Source of the DNA: Kitasatospora setae KM-6054
GTDB lineage: Bacteria > Actinomycetota > Actinomycetes > Streptomycetales > Streptomycetaceae
Direction of reading: 5' to 3'
DNA length: 64,000 bases
Assembly: GCF_000269985.1 (NCBI RefSeq)
Contig: NC_016109.1
Location: 5,518,001-5,582,000 of the forward strand
Numbering within the stretch: position 1 is the first letter of the stretch; every line of letters begins with the position of its first letter. Position numbers and translations under genes: made by a program. Shown one piece after another: positions 52,804 to 61,504 of this stretch. The notes beneath the pieces were generated by a model that saw only the letters and a program-made list of their open reading frames with translations, made no database searches and was not told the origin of the DNA.

Positions 52804-53595
52804 ATGACCTCGCCCAGCGCGCCGACCGTCCGCGAGAACGGCACCGGCACCCCGCTCGTCCTGCTGCACGCCTTCCCGCTCCCCGCGCGGATGTGGGAGG
52901 TCCAACTGGAGCGGGTCCCCGGCCCGGCCGGGGACGACGCCCGGGTCATCGCGCCGGACCAGCGCGGCTTCGGCGCCGCCCCGCTCGGCGACCGGCCCCC
53001 GTCGCTGGACACCGCCGCCGACGACCTGGCCGCCCTGCTGGACCGCCTCGGCCTCGAACGGGCCGTCCTGGGCGGCCTCTCGATGGGCGGCTACGTGGCG
53101 ATGGCCTTCGCCCGCCGCCACCCCGAACGGCTCGCCGGACTCGTCCTCGCCGACACCAAGGCCACCACCGACACCGACGCCGCCCGCGCCAACCGGGAAC
53201 GCGTCGCCGCCGCCGTCCTGGAGCGCGGCAGCGTCGACCTGCTCATCGAGGAACGGATGGCGGAGAACCTGCTCGCCCCCGGCACCGACCCCGAACTCAC
53301 CGACGCCGTACGGAATATGATCGCCGAGGCGGACCCGGCCGCGGTCGCCTGGGCGCAGCGCGCGATGGCCGCCCGCCCCGACTCGCTGGACGAACTGGCC
53401 GCCCTCGACGTGCCCGCCGCCGTCATCGTCGGCGAACTCGACACCGTCACCCCGCTCAGCGAGGCCCGGATGATGGCCGAGGCGCTCTCCGACGCCGAAC
53501 TGACCGTCATCCCGGCCGTCGGCCACCTCTCCGCGCTGGAGGCCCCCGAGACCTTCACCGCCGCCGTCCGGGCGCTGCTCAAGCGCGTCAAGTAG
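52804..53595 (+). CDS. Alpha/beta hydrolase
   Basis: This 263-residue protein has the alpha/beta-hydrolase fold. PLVLLHAFPLPARMWE includes the oxyanion-hole segment, AVLGGLSMGGYVAMAFA the nucleophile elbow with serine at about residue 97, and GELDTVTPLSEARMM with VGHLSALEAPE the acid and catalytic histidine. The substrate is unknown. The start has no ribosome binding site but a -10-like TACGGT six bases upstream. It is divergent from the ABC transporter operon. Confidence 0.93.
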   Translation: MTSPSAPTVRENGTGTPLVLLHAFPLPARMWEVQLERVPGPAGDDARVIAPDQRGFGAAPLGDRPPSLDTAADDLAALLDRLGLERAVLGGLSMGGYVAMAFARRHPERLAGLVLADTKATTDTDAARANRERVAAAVLERGSVDLLIEERMAENLLAPGTDPELTDAVRNMIAEADPAAVAWAQRAMAARPDSLDELAALDVPAAVIVGELDTVTPLSEARMMAEALSDAELTVIPAVGHLSALEAPETFTAAVRALLKRVK

Positions 53596-53607
53596 CTTCC
53601 GGACAGA

Positions 53608-53650
53608 GCCCGAAGGGGCCCGGAGCGAAAAGCTCCGGGCCCCTTCGGGC
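53608..53650. terminator. Perfect 19-base bidirectional terminator
   Basis: GCCCGAAGGGGCCCGGAGC, loop GAAAA and GCTCCGGGCCCCTTCGGGC form a perfect 19-base stem between the convergent hydrolase and filP genes. Confidence 0.92.
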
Positions 53651-53692
53651 ACTGCCAGCGGTCGTCCCGACAGGGGACGGGGCGTCAGGGCG

Positions 53693-54622
53693 TCAGCGGG
53701 ACTGCTGCGCCGGCACGCCGAGCGAGTCGTCGGTCGGCAGCGAGGCCGCGGCGACGGCCGCACCGGTCAGCGTGGCCAGCATCTCGCGGACGTTGGTCAG
53801 CTGCGCGTTGATCGAGTCGCGGCGGTTGGTGAGCGCCGCCAGCTCGCGCTCCGACTCGCTGCGGACCCGGTCGGCCTTCGCGTTGGCGTCGGCCACGATG
53901 TCCTCGGCCTGGCGCTGCGCGGTCTCGATGGTCTGGCGGGAACGGCGCTCCGCGTCGGTGCGCAGCTTCTCCGCCTCCAGGCGGAGCTGCTCGGCGCGGT
54001 GCTCGATCTCGGCCAGCCGCTTCTCGGCCTTGGCCTGACGGGCCGCCAGGTCGCGCTCGGACTGCTCCCGGCGCTTGGCCAGGTTGGTCTCGAACTCCAG
54101 CGCGGCCTGCGCGGCCTTGGTGCGGGTCTCCTCGAAGAGGGCGTCCGCCTCCTCGCGCTTGTTCTGCGCGTCCTTGTTGGCCTCGGCGCGCAGCTGGGCC
54201 GCGTCCGACTTGGCCTTGTCGACGATCCGCAGGCCCTCGTCCTCGGCCTTGGCCTTGCGGTCCTTGGCGTAGTTCTCGGCCTCGGTGCGGACCTGCTGCG
54301 CGGCGGCCTCGGCCAGCTCGCGGTGCTGCTCGGCGGCGCGGTGCGCCTCGTCGCGCAGGTCCTTGGCCTCCTCCTCGGCGAGGCGGAGGATCTTCTCGAC
54401 GCGGGCACCGAGACCGGCGTAGGAGGGCTCCGCCTCGGTGACCGCGGCCTGGGCCGTCTGGGTCTCCAGGTGGAGTTCCTCGATGCGCTTCTCCAGCGCG
54501 CTGATCCGGGAGAGCGCGCTGTCTCGGTCGGCCACCAGCTTGGCGATCCGCTCGTCGACCTGGGCGCGCTCGTACCCACGGCGTACCAGGTCGAAGCCGT
54601 GCGGGGAGTGACTGTCGCTCAT
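53693..54622 (-). CDS. filP: Filament-forming coiled-coil protein FilP
   Basis: This 309-residue protein is almost the same length as S. coelicolor FilP (SCO5396). The N-terminus, GFDLVRRGYERAQVDERIAKLVADRDSALSRISALEKRIEEL, resembles the DivIVA lipid-binding start and is followed by coiled coil (AEEEAKDLRDEAHRAAEQHREL, AQAALEFETNLAKRREQSERDLA) to about residue 285, then a short disordered tail. FilP forms intermediate-filament-like networks near hyphal tips and binds DivIVA. It lies directly downstream of scy; a TGACAC/GTGTCA palindrome and TTGACA in the 108-base gap suggest it also has its own promoter. Confidence 0.95.
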   Translation of the reverse strand: MSDSHSPHGFDLVRRGYERAQVDERIAKLVADRDSALSRISALEKRIEELHLETQTAQAAVTEAEPSYAGLGARVEKILRLAEEEAKDLRDEAHRAAEQHRELAEAAAQQVRTEAENYAKDRKAKAEDEGLRIVDKAKSDAAQLRAEANKDAQNKREEADALFEETRTKAAQAALEFETNLAKRREQSERDLAARQAKAEKRLAEIEHRAEQLRLEAEKLRTDAERRSRQTIETAQRQAEDIVADANAKADRVRSESERELAALTNRRDSINAQLTNVREMLATLTGAAVAAASLPTDDSLGVPAQQSR

Positions 54623-54673
54623 GGGATTTCTGGGCTTCCTGTCGTCAAACCGCTGAGATGGTTGAGGGAATCC

Positions 54674-54695
54674 TGACACGGTACCGGAGTGTCAA
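54674..54695 (-). promoter_or_regulatory. Candidate -35 and inverted repeat upstream of filP
   Basis: On the minus strand TTGACA covers 54695-54690 and overlaps a TGACAC-N9-GTGTCA inverted repeat at 54674-54694. The best -10 at 17 bases is GATTCC, which is weak. A second palindrome, GCGGACAATGTCCGC, is at 54716-54730 just after the scy stop. Confidence 0.45.
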
Positions 54696-54730
54696 CGGCG
54701 AAACACCGTCGGTTCGCGGACAATGTCCGC

Positions 54731-57700
54731 TCAATCGGGTGGCGCGCCCCCGGAGCGATTGCCTCCCGATCGCGGAGAGCCCACTCCGGCGCCTGCCTTG
54801 GGCCCTCCGTCCTTCTTGCTACCCCCGTTGTGGTGGGCCGGCGGAGCGGGCGCCTCGAACGCCTCCAACGCCGACAACACGTCCTGGACCCGAGAGATCT
54901 CGGTGTTGATGTCCTTGCGCCGGCGGACCAGTTCGTCCAACTCCCGCTGGCCCTCGTCGGTCACGCGCTTGGCCTCGGACTTCGCCTCGGCCAGCAGCCG
55001 CTCCGCCTCCTCGGCGGCCAGCCGCAGCTGCTCCTCGGCGTCCGAACCGGCCCGGCGGACCCGCTTCTCGGCCTCCTCGTCGGCGCGCTTGAGACGCGAC
55101 GCGGCCTCGTCGGCCGCTGCCTCCAGCTTCTCCTCCGACTCCATCTCGGCGGCCTTGTACTTCGCCTCCGCCTTGATGATCAGCGCCTCAGCGCGGGTGG
55201 TGGAGTCCGCCAGCTTGTTCTCGGCCTCCTTGAGCAGCGTCTCCGCCTTGCGCACCGCGGAGATCCGCACCCGGCCCGCCTCCGCGGACGCCTCCGAGGT
55301 CAGCTCGGACGCCCGCGACTCGGCCGCCGCGATCAGCTCCGCCGCCCGCTCCTCGGCCTCCGCGACCTGGGCCTGGGCCTGCTCCTCGGCCTCGGTCAAC
55401 TGCTCCTGGGCCGCCGTCACCAGCGCGTCCACCCGCTCGCCGGCCGACTTCATCGCCTGCGCGTTCTCCTTGCGGGCCCGCTCGTGCAGCGCCTCGATCT
55501 CGGCGTCGGTCCGCTCGCGCAGCTCCTCGGCCCGCTCGCGGATCGCCGTGGAGTCCCGCCGGGCCTCGGAGAGCAGCGCGTCCGCGTCCGAACGGGCCTT
55601 CTCCACCTCGGCGGTGCCCCGCGCCTCGGCCTCGGCGCGCAGCCGCTCCGCCTCCTGGCGGGCCGCCGACACCATCGCGTCGGACTGCTCCTCGGCGGCC
55701 GCGGCCGTCGCCAGCGCCTCCGCCTGGGCCTCCTCGGCGAGCTGCTCGGCGTCCGCGAACGCCTTCTCCAGCACCGACTTCGCCTGCTCGCGGGTCGCCC
55801 GGTCGTACGACTCGGCGGCCTCCCGGGTCTCCCGGTCGAAGGACTCGGCCCGGCCGCGGATGTCCGCGTCGAACTCCTCCGCCAGCGTCCGGGTCGCCAG
55901 CGCGTACTCCTCGGCGTCCGAGCGCAGCGCCGCCGCCCGCTCCTCCGCCTCGGCCAGCGCGGCCGCCGCCAGCTCGTCCGCCTCGGCCAGCACGCGCTGC
56001 GCCCCGGCCTCCGCCTCGGCCCGCTGCTGCTGCGCGAACTCGGCCACCGACGCCCGCAGTTCGGCACTCTCCCGGTCGACCCGCTCCCGCAGCTCGCGGT
56101 CGTACGCCTCGGCCGCCGCGCGCAGCTCCGCACCCTCCCGCTCGGCGGTCGCGCGCAGCTCGGCGATCTGGCCGGTGGCCTTCTCGTGCATGCCCGCCAC
56201 CGACTGGCGGACCTCGGCAGCCTCCTGCTCGGCCGCGGCGACCAGCTCGGCGGCCCGCGCCTCGCCGTTCGCCCGCACCTGCTCGGCGGCCGACTCGGCC
56301 CGCTCGCGCAGCTCGGCGCTCTCGCGCTCGGCGGTCGCCCGCAGCTCGCGGTCGTACGCCTCGGCGGCCTCCCGCAGCTCGGCGCTCTCGCGTTCGGCGG
56401 TGGCCCGCAGCTCGGCGGTCTCCCGGTCGGCGTTCGCGCGCAGTTCAGCGGTCTCGCGCTCGGCGGTCGCGCGCAGTTCAGCGGTCTCCCGGTCGGCGCG
56501 CTCGCGCAGCTCGCTGTCGTACGCCTCGGCGGCCGCACGCAGTTCGGCGCTCTCGCGTTCGGCGACGGACTGCAGTTCGGCGGTCTCCCGCTCGGCGACG
56601 GACCGCAGCTCGCGGTCGTACGCCTCCGCGGCCTCCCGCAGTTCGGCGCTCTCGCGCTCGGTGCGCTCGCGCAGTTCGGCGCTCTCGCGTTCGGCGGTGG
56701 CCCGCAGTTCGCGGTCGTACGCGTCGGCCTCCTCGCGCAGCCGGGCCGCCTCGGCCCGGTCGGCGGCGGAGTCGGCGCCCAGCGCCTCGGCGTCCGCGCG
56801 GGCGGCGGCCAAGGCCCGTTCGGCCTCGGCACGCAGCTCGGCCGCGTCGGTGTCGGCGCTCTCGCGGGTCCGCGCGGCGTCGGCGGCGGCGGCCTCGCGG
56901 ACCTGCTCGGCCTCGCCGTCGGCGGCGGCCCGGATCGCGGTGGCCTCGGCCAACTGCTCGGCGGTGCGGGCCTGGTCGCGCTCCAGGTCGGCGCGGGCGG
57001 CCTCGCGGGCGGCGGCGGCCTCCTCGCGCAGCGCCTCGGCGGCGGACTCGGCCCGTTGGGCGACCGCGCGGGCGGCCTCCTCGGCGTCGGCCCGGACGGC
57101 CCGTCCGGCTTCCTCGGCCTCGGCGCGGTGCCGCTCGGCCCACTGGGCGGTGTCGGCCCGCAGCGCCTCGGCGGCGGCGTCCGCCTCGGCGCGGACGGTG
57201 GCGGCCGCGGCGGCGGCCTGCTCGCGCAGTTCGGCGCCGTGCCGCTCGGCGGCGGCCCGGGTCTCCTCGGCGTCGGCCTCGGCGGCGGCGAGCAGTTCGG
57301 CGCGGGCCCGCTCGGCGGCGCCGGTGATCTTCTCGCCCTCGGCCCGGGCCCGGGCCAGGGTCTGCTCGGCCCGGCCCTGGACGGCGGCGGCCTGCTCGCG
57401 GGTCTCGGCACGCAGCCGCTCGACCTCCTCGCCGGCGCCGGAGCGCAGCGCGTCCGCGTCGGACTTGGCGGTGGTCAGCAGCTCCTCGGCCTGCTTCGCG
57501 GACTCCTCGATCTGCACCGCGGCCTGTCGGCGGGCCTCGGCCCGGACCCGTTCGGCCTCGGCCTCGGCGGCGGCGCGCTGCTCCTCGGCCTGCTCGCGGG
57601 CCTGGGCGGCCTCGGCCTGCATCCGCTCCAGCTGCTCGCGGATCGAGGCGGCGTCCTCCATGGCGGCGTTCTGCGCCTGCTCGACGGCCTCGCGGGCCTG

Positions 57701-59200
57701 CTCCAGCAGCGTGCCGGCCTCGGACCTGGCGTGCTCGACCAGCCGTTCGGCCTCGGCGGCGGCCTCGCCCCGGGTGGACTCGGCGTCGGCGCCGGCCCGG
57801 GCGAGCACCTCCTCGGCCTGCTTGGCGGCGCGGGCCAGCCGCAGCGCGGCGTCCTTCGCGCCCTCGGCCCGGCCGGCCTCCTCGGCCTCGGCGCGCAGCC
57901 GCTCGGCCTCGGCGGCGGCGGCTTCGCGCAGCGCGGCGGTCTCGCCCTCGGCGGCGGCCCGCAGGGCGGCGATCTCGGCCTCGGCCTCGGCGCGCAGTTC
58001 GCCCGCGACCGCCTCGGCGGAGCCGCGCAGGCGCTCGCTCTCCTCGCGGGCGGCGGCCTTGGCGGCGTCCGCCTCGGCCTGGACGGTGGCGGCGGCGGAG
58101 CGGATCAGCTCGGCCTCGCGGGTGGCGGCGGCCACCATCTTGGCGATCTCGGCGCGGGCGGTGGCGGAGCGCTGCTCGCTGGCGGCGGCGCCGTCGGCGA
58201 CCTTCCGCTCGGCCTCGCTGGTGGCCTCGGCCTGGAGGCGCTGGGCGGCGGCGGTGGCCTCCTCGCGCATCCGGGCGGCCTCGGCGCGGGCCCGTTCGGT
58301 CTCGGCCAGCGCCTCGGCGCGCAGCCGCTCTATCTCGGCGTGGGCGCCGGCCAGGGCGGCTTCGGCGCGCTCCTGGTCGGCGAGGGCCTGCCGCTTGAGG
58401 GCGGTGATCTCGGCTTCGGCGGCGGCCAGCTTGTGCTCGGCGGCGGAGTGCGCGTCGGCGAGCTGCTGCTGGGCGGCGCCGAGGGTGGCGGCGCGCTGCT
58501 CCTCGGCCTGGGCGCCGGTCTGCTGGGCCTGCTCGGAGGCGGCCCGGAGCAGTCGTTCGGCGTCGGTCTGGGCGCGCAGCAGGGCGGCCTCGGCCTGGGC
58601 CTGGGCCTCGCCGCGGGCGGCGTCGACGTCGGCGGCGGTCTGGGCGCGGGCCTGGTCGGCGAGGGCGACGGCCTCGGCGCGGACGGCGGCCATCATCCGC
58701 TCGGCCTCGGCCCGGGCCTCCTGGAGCAGGCGCTGGGCCTCCTGCTCGGTGCCGGCGCGGGTCTGCTCCGCCCAGTTGACGTTCTCGTTGACGTGGCGTT
58801 CGGCGGCGGCCCGGAACTCGGCGAGCTCCTCCTCCAGCCGGTGGCGCCGGGCGTTGAACTCGGCCTCCAGCTGGGCGGTGCGCTCGGCGGCCTCGGCCAT
58901 CATCCGCTGGGTGGCGGCCTGCGACTCGCGGACCGCCCGTTCGGCGTCCGCGCGCAGCGCCTCGGCCTGCAGCTCGGCGTTGCGCAGGAGCTGTTCGGCC
59001 TGGCCCGAGACGGAGTCGAAGGCACGCGGCTGGGCGAGCTGCCGACGGGCTTCGTGCAGCTTGGCCCGGAGCACCTCCACCTGGTAGGCGAGGTCGTCGG
59101 CGTGCTCGATGGTCTTGTCCCGCTCCTTGCGGGCCTTCTCCAGCTCGGCCTCGAACTTGGAGAGGTGATCCTCAACCTCGTAGCGGTCGTAGCCCCGCAC
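54731..59200 (-). CDS. scy: Polarised-growth coiled-coil scaffold Scy
   Basis: This 1489-residue protein is nearly all coiled coil. It is longer than S. coelicolor Scy (SCO5397, about 1,300 residues). GTG 59200 gives MRGYDRYEVEDHLSKFEAELEKARKERDKTIEHADDLAYQVEVLRAKLHEARRQ, with the DivIVA-like start, and agrees with known Scy N-termini. Much of the protein shows 11-residue periodicity; residues about 822-965 are 13 consecutive 11-residue units (AERESAELREA, EAYDRELRATA types). Scy organises the tip polarisome with DivIVA and FilP. The far C-terminus is a short Pro/Gly/Lys tail. It is co-directional with filP. Confidence 0.96.
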   Translation of the reverse strand: MRGYDRYEVEDHLSKFEAELEKARKERDKTIEHADDLAYQVEVLRAKLHEARRQLAQPRAFDSVSGQAEQLLRNAELQAEALRADAERAVRESQAATQRMMAEAAERTAQLEAEFNARRHRLEEELAEFRAAAERHVNENVNWAEQTRAGTEQEAQRLLQEARAEAERMMAAVRAEAVALADQARAQTAADVDAARGEAQAQAEAALLRAQTDAERLLRAASEQAQQTGAQAEEQRAATLGAAQQQLADAHSAAEHKLAAAEAEITALKRQALADQERAEAALAGAHAEIERLRAEALAETERARAEAARMREEATAAAQRLQAEATSEAERKVADGAAASEQRSATARAEIAKMVAAATREAELIRSAAATVQAEADAAKAAAREESERLRGSAEAVAGELRAEAEAEIAALRAAAEGETAALREAAAAEAERLRAEAEEAGRAEGAKDAALRLARAAKQAEEVLARAGADAESTRGEAAAEAERLVEHARSEAGTLLEQAREAVEQAQNAAMEDAASIREQLERMQAEAAQAREQAEEQRAAAEAEAERVRAEARRQAAVQIEESAKQAEELLTTAKSDADALRSGAGEEVERLRAETREQAAAVQGRAEQTLARARAEGEKITGAAERARAELLAAAEADAEETRAAAERHGAELREQAAAAAATVRAEADAAAEALRADTAQWAERHRAEAEEAGRAVRADAEEAARAVAQRAESAAEALREEAAAAREAARADLERDQARTAEQLAEATAIRAAADGEAEQVREAAAADAARTRESADTDAAELRAEAERALAAARADAEALGADSAADRAEAARLREEADAYDRELRATAERESAELRERTERESAELREAAEAYDRELRSVAERETAELQSVAERESAELRAAAEAYDSELRERADRETAELRATAERETAELRANADRETAELRATAERESAELREAAEAYDRELRATAERESAELRERAESAAEQVRANGEARAAELVAAAEQEAAEVRQSVAGMHEKATGQIAELRATAEREGAELRAAAEAYDRELRERVDRESAELRASVAEFAQQQRAEAEAGAQRVLAEADELAAAALAEAEERAAALRSDAEEYALATRTLAEEFDADIRGRAESFDRETREAAESYDRATREQAKSVLEKAFADAEQLAEEAQAEALATAAAAEEQSDAMVSAARQEAERLRAEAEARGTAEVEKARSDADALLSEARRDSTAIRERAEELRERTDAEIEALHERARKENAQAMKSAGERVDALVTAAQEQLTEAEEQAQAQVAEAEERAAELIAAAESRASELTSEASAEAGRVRISAVRKAETLLKEAENKLADSTTRAEALIIKAEAKYKAAEMESEEKLEAAADEAASRLKRADEEAEKRVRRAGSDAEEQLRLAAEEAERLLAEAKSEAKRVTDEGQRELDELVRRRKDINTEISRVQDVLSALEAFEAPAPPAHHNGGSKKDGGPKAGAGVGSPRSGGNRSGGAPPD
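56306..56735 (-). repeat. Thirteen tandem 33-base (11-residue) units in scy
   Basis: The encoded segment consists of 13 back-to-back 11-residue units without any break in phase. Most have the form ERE(S/T)AELR plus three residues; units 1, 4, 7 and 12 have (E/D)AYDxELR. The DNA units are similar but not identical. Confidence 0.85.
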
Positions 59201-59541
59201 TCCGCGGTCCCATCCATCTCCTGGTCGCGTCCTCGACCGGTTCCGCTCCGGCCGCGCGGACGCGCGGTCGGACCGGGTGGTCCTTGCAATCGCTCCGCCG
59301 TCCGAGTGGACTCCTGAGCGAACTGTTGCCTCTGGAGAATGGTGACAGATCCGAACGGCGACCGTCCGGCCGTGCCCGCGTCGTGGACTCCCCTGCGGTG
59401 CGCGGACCGGTGGTACCAGCGCACCTGGGCATTGTAGTGGGAGCCGCGACGGGGGGAATGGGGGCGAGGTGCTTTTCGGAAGTTACCGGCCGGTTCGTTA
59501 CCGGCCGGCGGCCTCCCGTACCCGCTCCGTACCGGAACGGA
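59201..59541. other. Upstream region of scy
   Basis: 341 bases separate scy from the epimerase gene, which is transcribed in the same direction and ends at 59542. TACAAT on the minus strand (59436-59431) is a possible -10 for scy, without a good -35; the leader would be about 230 bases. No other gene was recognised. Confidence 0.4.
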
Positions 59542-59976
59542 TCAGTGCTCGCCGGGCTCCGCGCTGGTGACCAGCTCGGTCAGCACGCCGCCGCAGTCCT
59601 TGGGGTGCAGGAAGGTGATCCGGGAGCCCATCGACCCGCGCCGCGGCTCGTCGTACAGCACCCGCACGCCCTTGCCCGCGATCGCGGCCGCGTCCCCGTC
59701 CACGTCGGCCGTGCCGAAGGCGATGTGGTGCACCCCCTCGCCGTTCTTCGCCAGCCACTTGGCGACCGTCGAGTCCTCCCGGGTCGGCTCCAGCAGCTGC
59801 AGGTAGGAGGCGCCGCCGTCCCCGGTGTCGTTGATCTTCAGCATCGCCTCGCGGACGCCCTGCTCCTCGTTCACCTCGCTGTGGAACACCTCGAAGCCGT
59901 AGGTGGACCGGTAGAACTCGACCGTCCTGTCCAGGTCGAAGCAGGCGATGCCGATGTGGTCGATGCGGGTCAGCAC
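59542..59976 (-). CDS. mce: Methylmalonyl-CoA epimerase
   Basis: This 144-residue glyoxalase-fold enzyme interconverts (2S)- and (2R)-methylmalonyl-CoA. LTRIDHIGIACFDLDRTVEFY and GEGVHHIAFGTADVDGDAAAIAGKGVR give histidine metal ligands, and ITFLHPKDCGGVLTELV contains the glutamate ligand. GTG 59976 has GGAGG nine bases upstream; longer frames lack homology. It feeds the B12-dependent mutase and is divergent from the acetyltransferase gene. Confidence 0.95.
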   Translation of the reverse strand: MLTRIDHIGIACFDLDRTVEFYRSTYGFEVFHSEVNEEQGVREAMLKINDTGDGGASYLQLLEPTREDSTVAKWLAKNGEGVHHIAFGTADVDGDAAAIAGKGVRVLYDEPRRGSMGSRITFLHPKDCGGVLTELVTSAEPGEH

Positions 59977-60147
59977 GGTGGCGGTCCTCCGGTGGGCGGG
60001 GCGGACATGGGGCGGCACCCAGTGCAGCGCATTCCCGCGGCCGGACGCCAGCGGGCCGCGCTGCGAGCCTGCTCACACGTTTCCTTCCCCGCCCCGGCAC
60101 GGTGTTCACTGGTCAGTGCCAGTAGCGCTGATCACACCTGCCGGGCG

Positions 60148-60176
60148 GTGACGCAGAGGTGACCGATCAGTACATT
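60148..60176 (+). promoter_or_regulatory. Candidate promoter for the acetyl-CoA acetyltransferase gene
   Basis: GTGACG (60148-60153), a 17-base spacer and TACATT (60171-60176) lie 47 bases before the ATG. Confidence 0.5.
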
Positions 60177-60223
60177 GACCGCATCTCCCCACCCTCTGGT
60201 CCGACGCGCGAAGGGGCTCGTCC

Positions 60224-61414
60224 ATGACTACTTCTGTGATCGTCGCAGGTGCCCGCACCCCGATGGGGCGGCTGCTCGGCTCGCTCAAGGACTTCTCCGG
60301 AGCCGACCTCGGCGGCTTCGCGATCAAGGCGGCGCTGGAGCGGGCCGGCATCACCGGCGAGCAGGTCCAGTACGTGATCATGGGCCAGGTGCTGCAGGCC
60401 GGCGCGGGCCAGATGCCGGCCCGGCAGGCGGCGGTCAAGGCGGGCATCCCGCTGAGCGTCCCGGCGCTCAGCATCAACAAGGTCTGCCTCTCCGGGCTGG
60501 ACGCGATCGCGCTGGCCGACCAGCTGATCCGGGCCGGCGAGTTCGACGTGGTGGTGGCCGGCGGCCAGGAGTCGATGACCAACGCCCCGCACCTGCTGCC
60601 GAAGTCCCGCGAGGGCTTCAAGTACGGCGCGATCGGCATGCTCGACGCGATGGCGCACGACGGCCTCACCGACGCCTACGAGAACATCCCGATGGGCGAG
60701 TCCACCGAGAAGCACAACGCCCGGCTCGGCATCACCCGCGAGGTGCAGGACGCCATCGCCGCCGCCTCGCACCAGCGTGCCGCCAAGGCCCAGGCCGACG
60801 GCGTGTTCGAGGCCGAGATCGTCCCGGTGCCGATCCCGCAGCGCAGGGGCGAGCCCGTCCTGTTCTCCCAGGACGAGGGCATCCGGGCCGACACCACCGC
60901 CGAGGGCCTGGCCAAGCTGCGCCCCGCGTTCACCAAGGACGGCACGATCACCGCCGGCACCTCCTCGCAGATCTCCGACGGCGCCGCCGCCGTCGTGGTG
61001 ATGAGCAAGGCCAAGGCCGAGGAGCTGGGCCTGAGCTGGCTCGCCGAGATCGGCGCGCACGGCAACGTGGCGGGCCCGGACAACTCGCTCCAGTCGCAGC
61101 CGTCCAACGCGATCAGGCACGCCCTCGGCAAGGAGGGCCTGGAGGTCGGCGACCTCGACCTGATCGAGATCAACGAGGCGTTCGCCGCCGTCGCCCACCA
61201 GTCGACGAAGGACCTCGGCGTCAGCGCCGACATCGTCAACGTCAACGGCGGCGCGATCGCGCTCGGCCACCCGATCGGCATGTCCGGCGCCCGCGTGGTG
61301 CTGCACCTGGCGCTGGAGCTCCAGCGCCGCGGCGGCGGCACCGGCGCGGCCGCGCTGTGCGGCGGCGGCGGCCAGGGCGACGCGCTGATCGTCAAGGTGC
61401 CCGCCCAGGGCTGA
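60224..61414 (+). CDS. Acetyl-CoA C-acetyltransferase (thiolase)
   Basis: This 396-residue thiolase condenses two acetyl-CoA to acetoacetyl-CoA or does the reverse. SVIVAGARTPMGRLLGSLKD is the N-terminus, SINKVCLSGLDAIALAD has the acyl-carrying cysteine (Cys88), EINEAFAAVAHQ and GGAIALGHPIGMSGAR carry the active-site His, and ALCGGGGQGDALIV the second cysteine. ATG 60224 follows AAGGGG. meaB starts 90 bases downstream. It may supply acetoacetyl-CoA for butyryl/ethylmalonyl-type precursor pathways, consistent with its neighbours. Confidence 0.94.
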   Translation: MTTSVIVAGARTPMGRLLGSLKDFSGADLGGFAIKAALERAGITGEQVQYVIMGQVLQAGAGQMPARQAAVKAGIPLSVPALSINKVCLSGLDAIALADQLIRAGEFDVVVAGGQESMTNAPHLLPKSREGFKYGAIGMLDAMAHDGLTDAYENIPMGESTEKHNARLGITREVQDAIAAASHQRAAKAQADGVFEAEIVPVPIPQRRGEPVLFSQDEGIRADTTAEGLAKLRPAFTKDGTITAGTSSQISDGAAAVVVMSKAKAEELGLSWLAEIGAHGNVAGPDNSLQSQPSNAIRHALGKEGLEVGDLDLIEINEAFAAVAHQSTKDLGVSADIVNVNGGAIALGHPIGMSGARVVLHLALELQRRGGGTGAAALCGGGGQGDALIVKVPAQG

Positions 61415-61504
61415 GCCGGCCCGTCCCCCCGGCCCCGCGGCGCCGCGCGAGCGGCCCGCGGGGCGTCCGTCTTTCCGCCGTTGCGCAGCGAGGAGCAGAA
61501 CCCG

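Noticed and set aside
54689..59317. Very long open frames (over 1,400 codons) on the strand opposite scy
   Set aside because: They are mirror artefacts of the Ala/Glu/Arg-rich coiled-coil codons at very high GC; their products are monotonous Gly/Leu or Ser/Ala-rich, lack family motifs and have no ribosome binding site.
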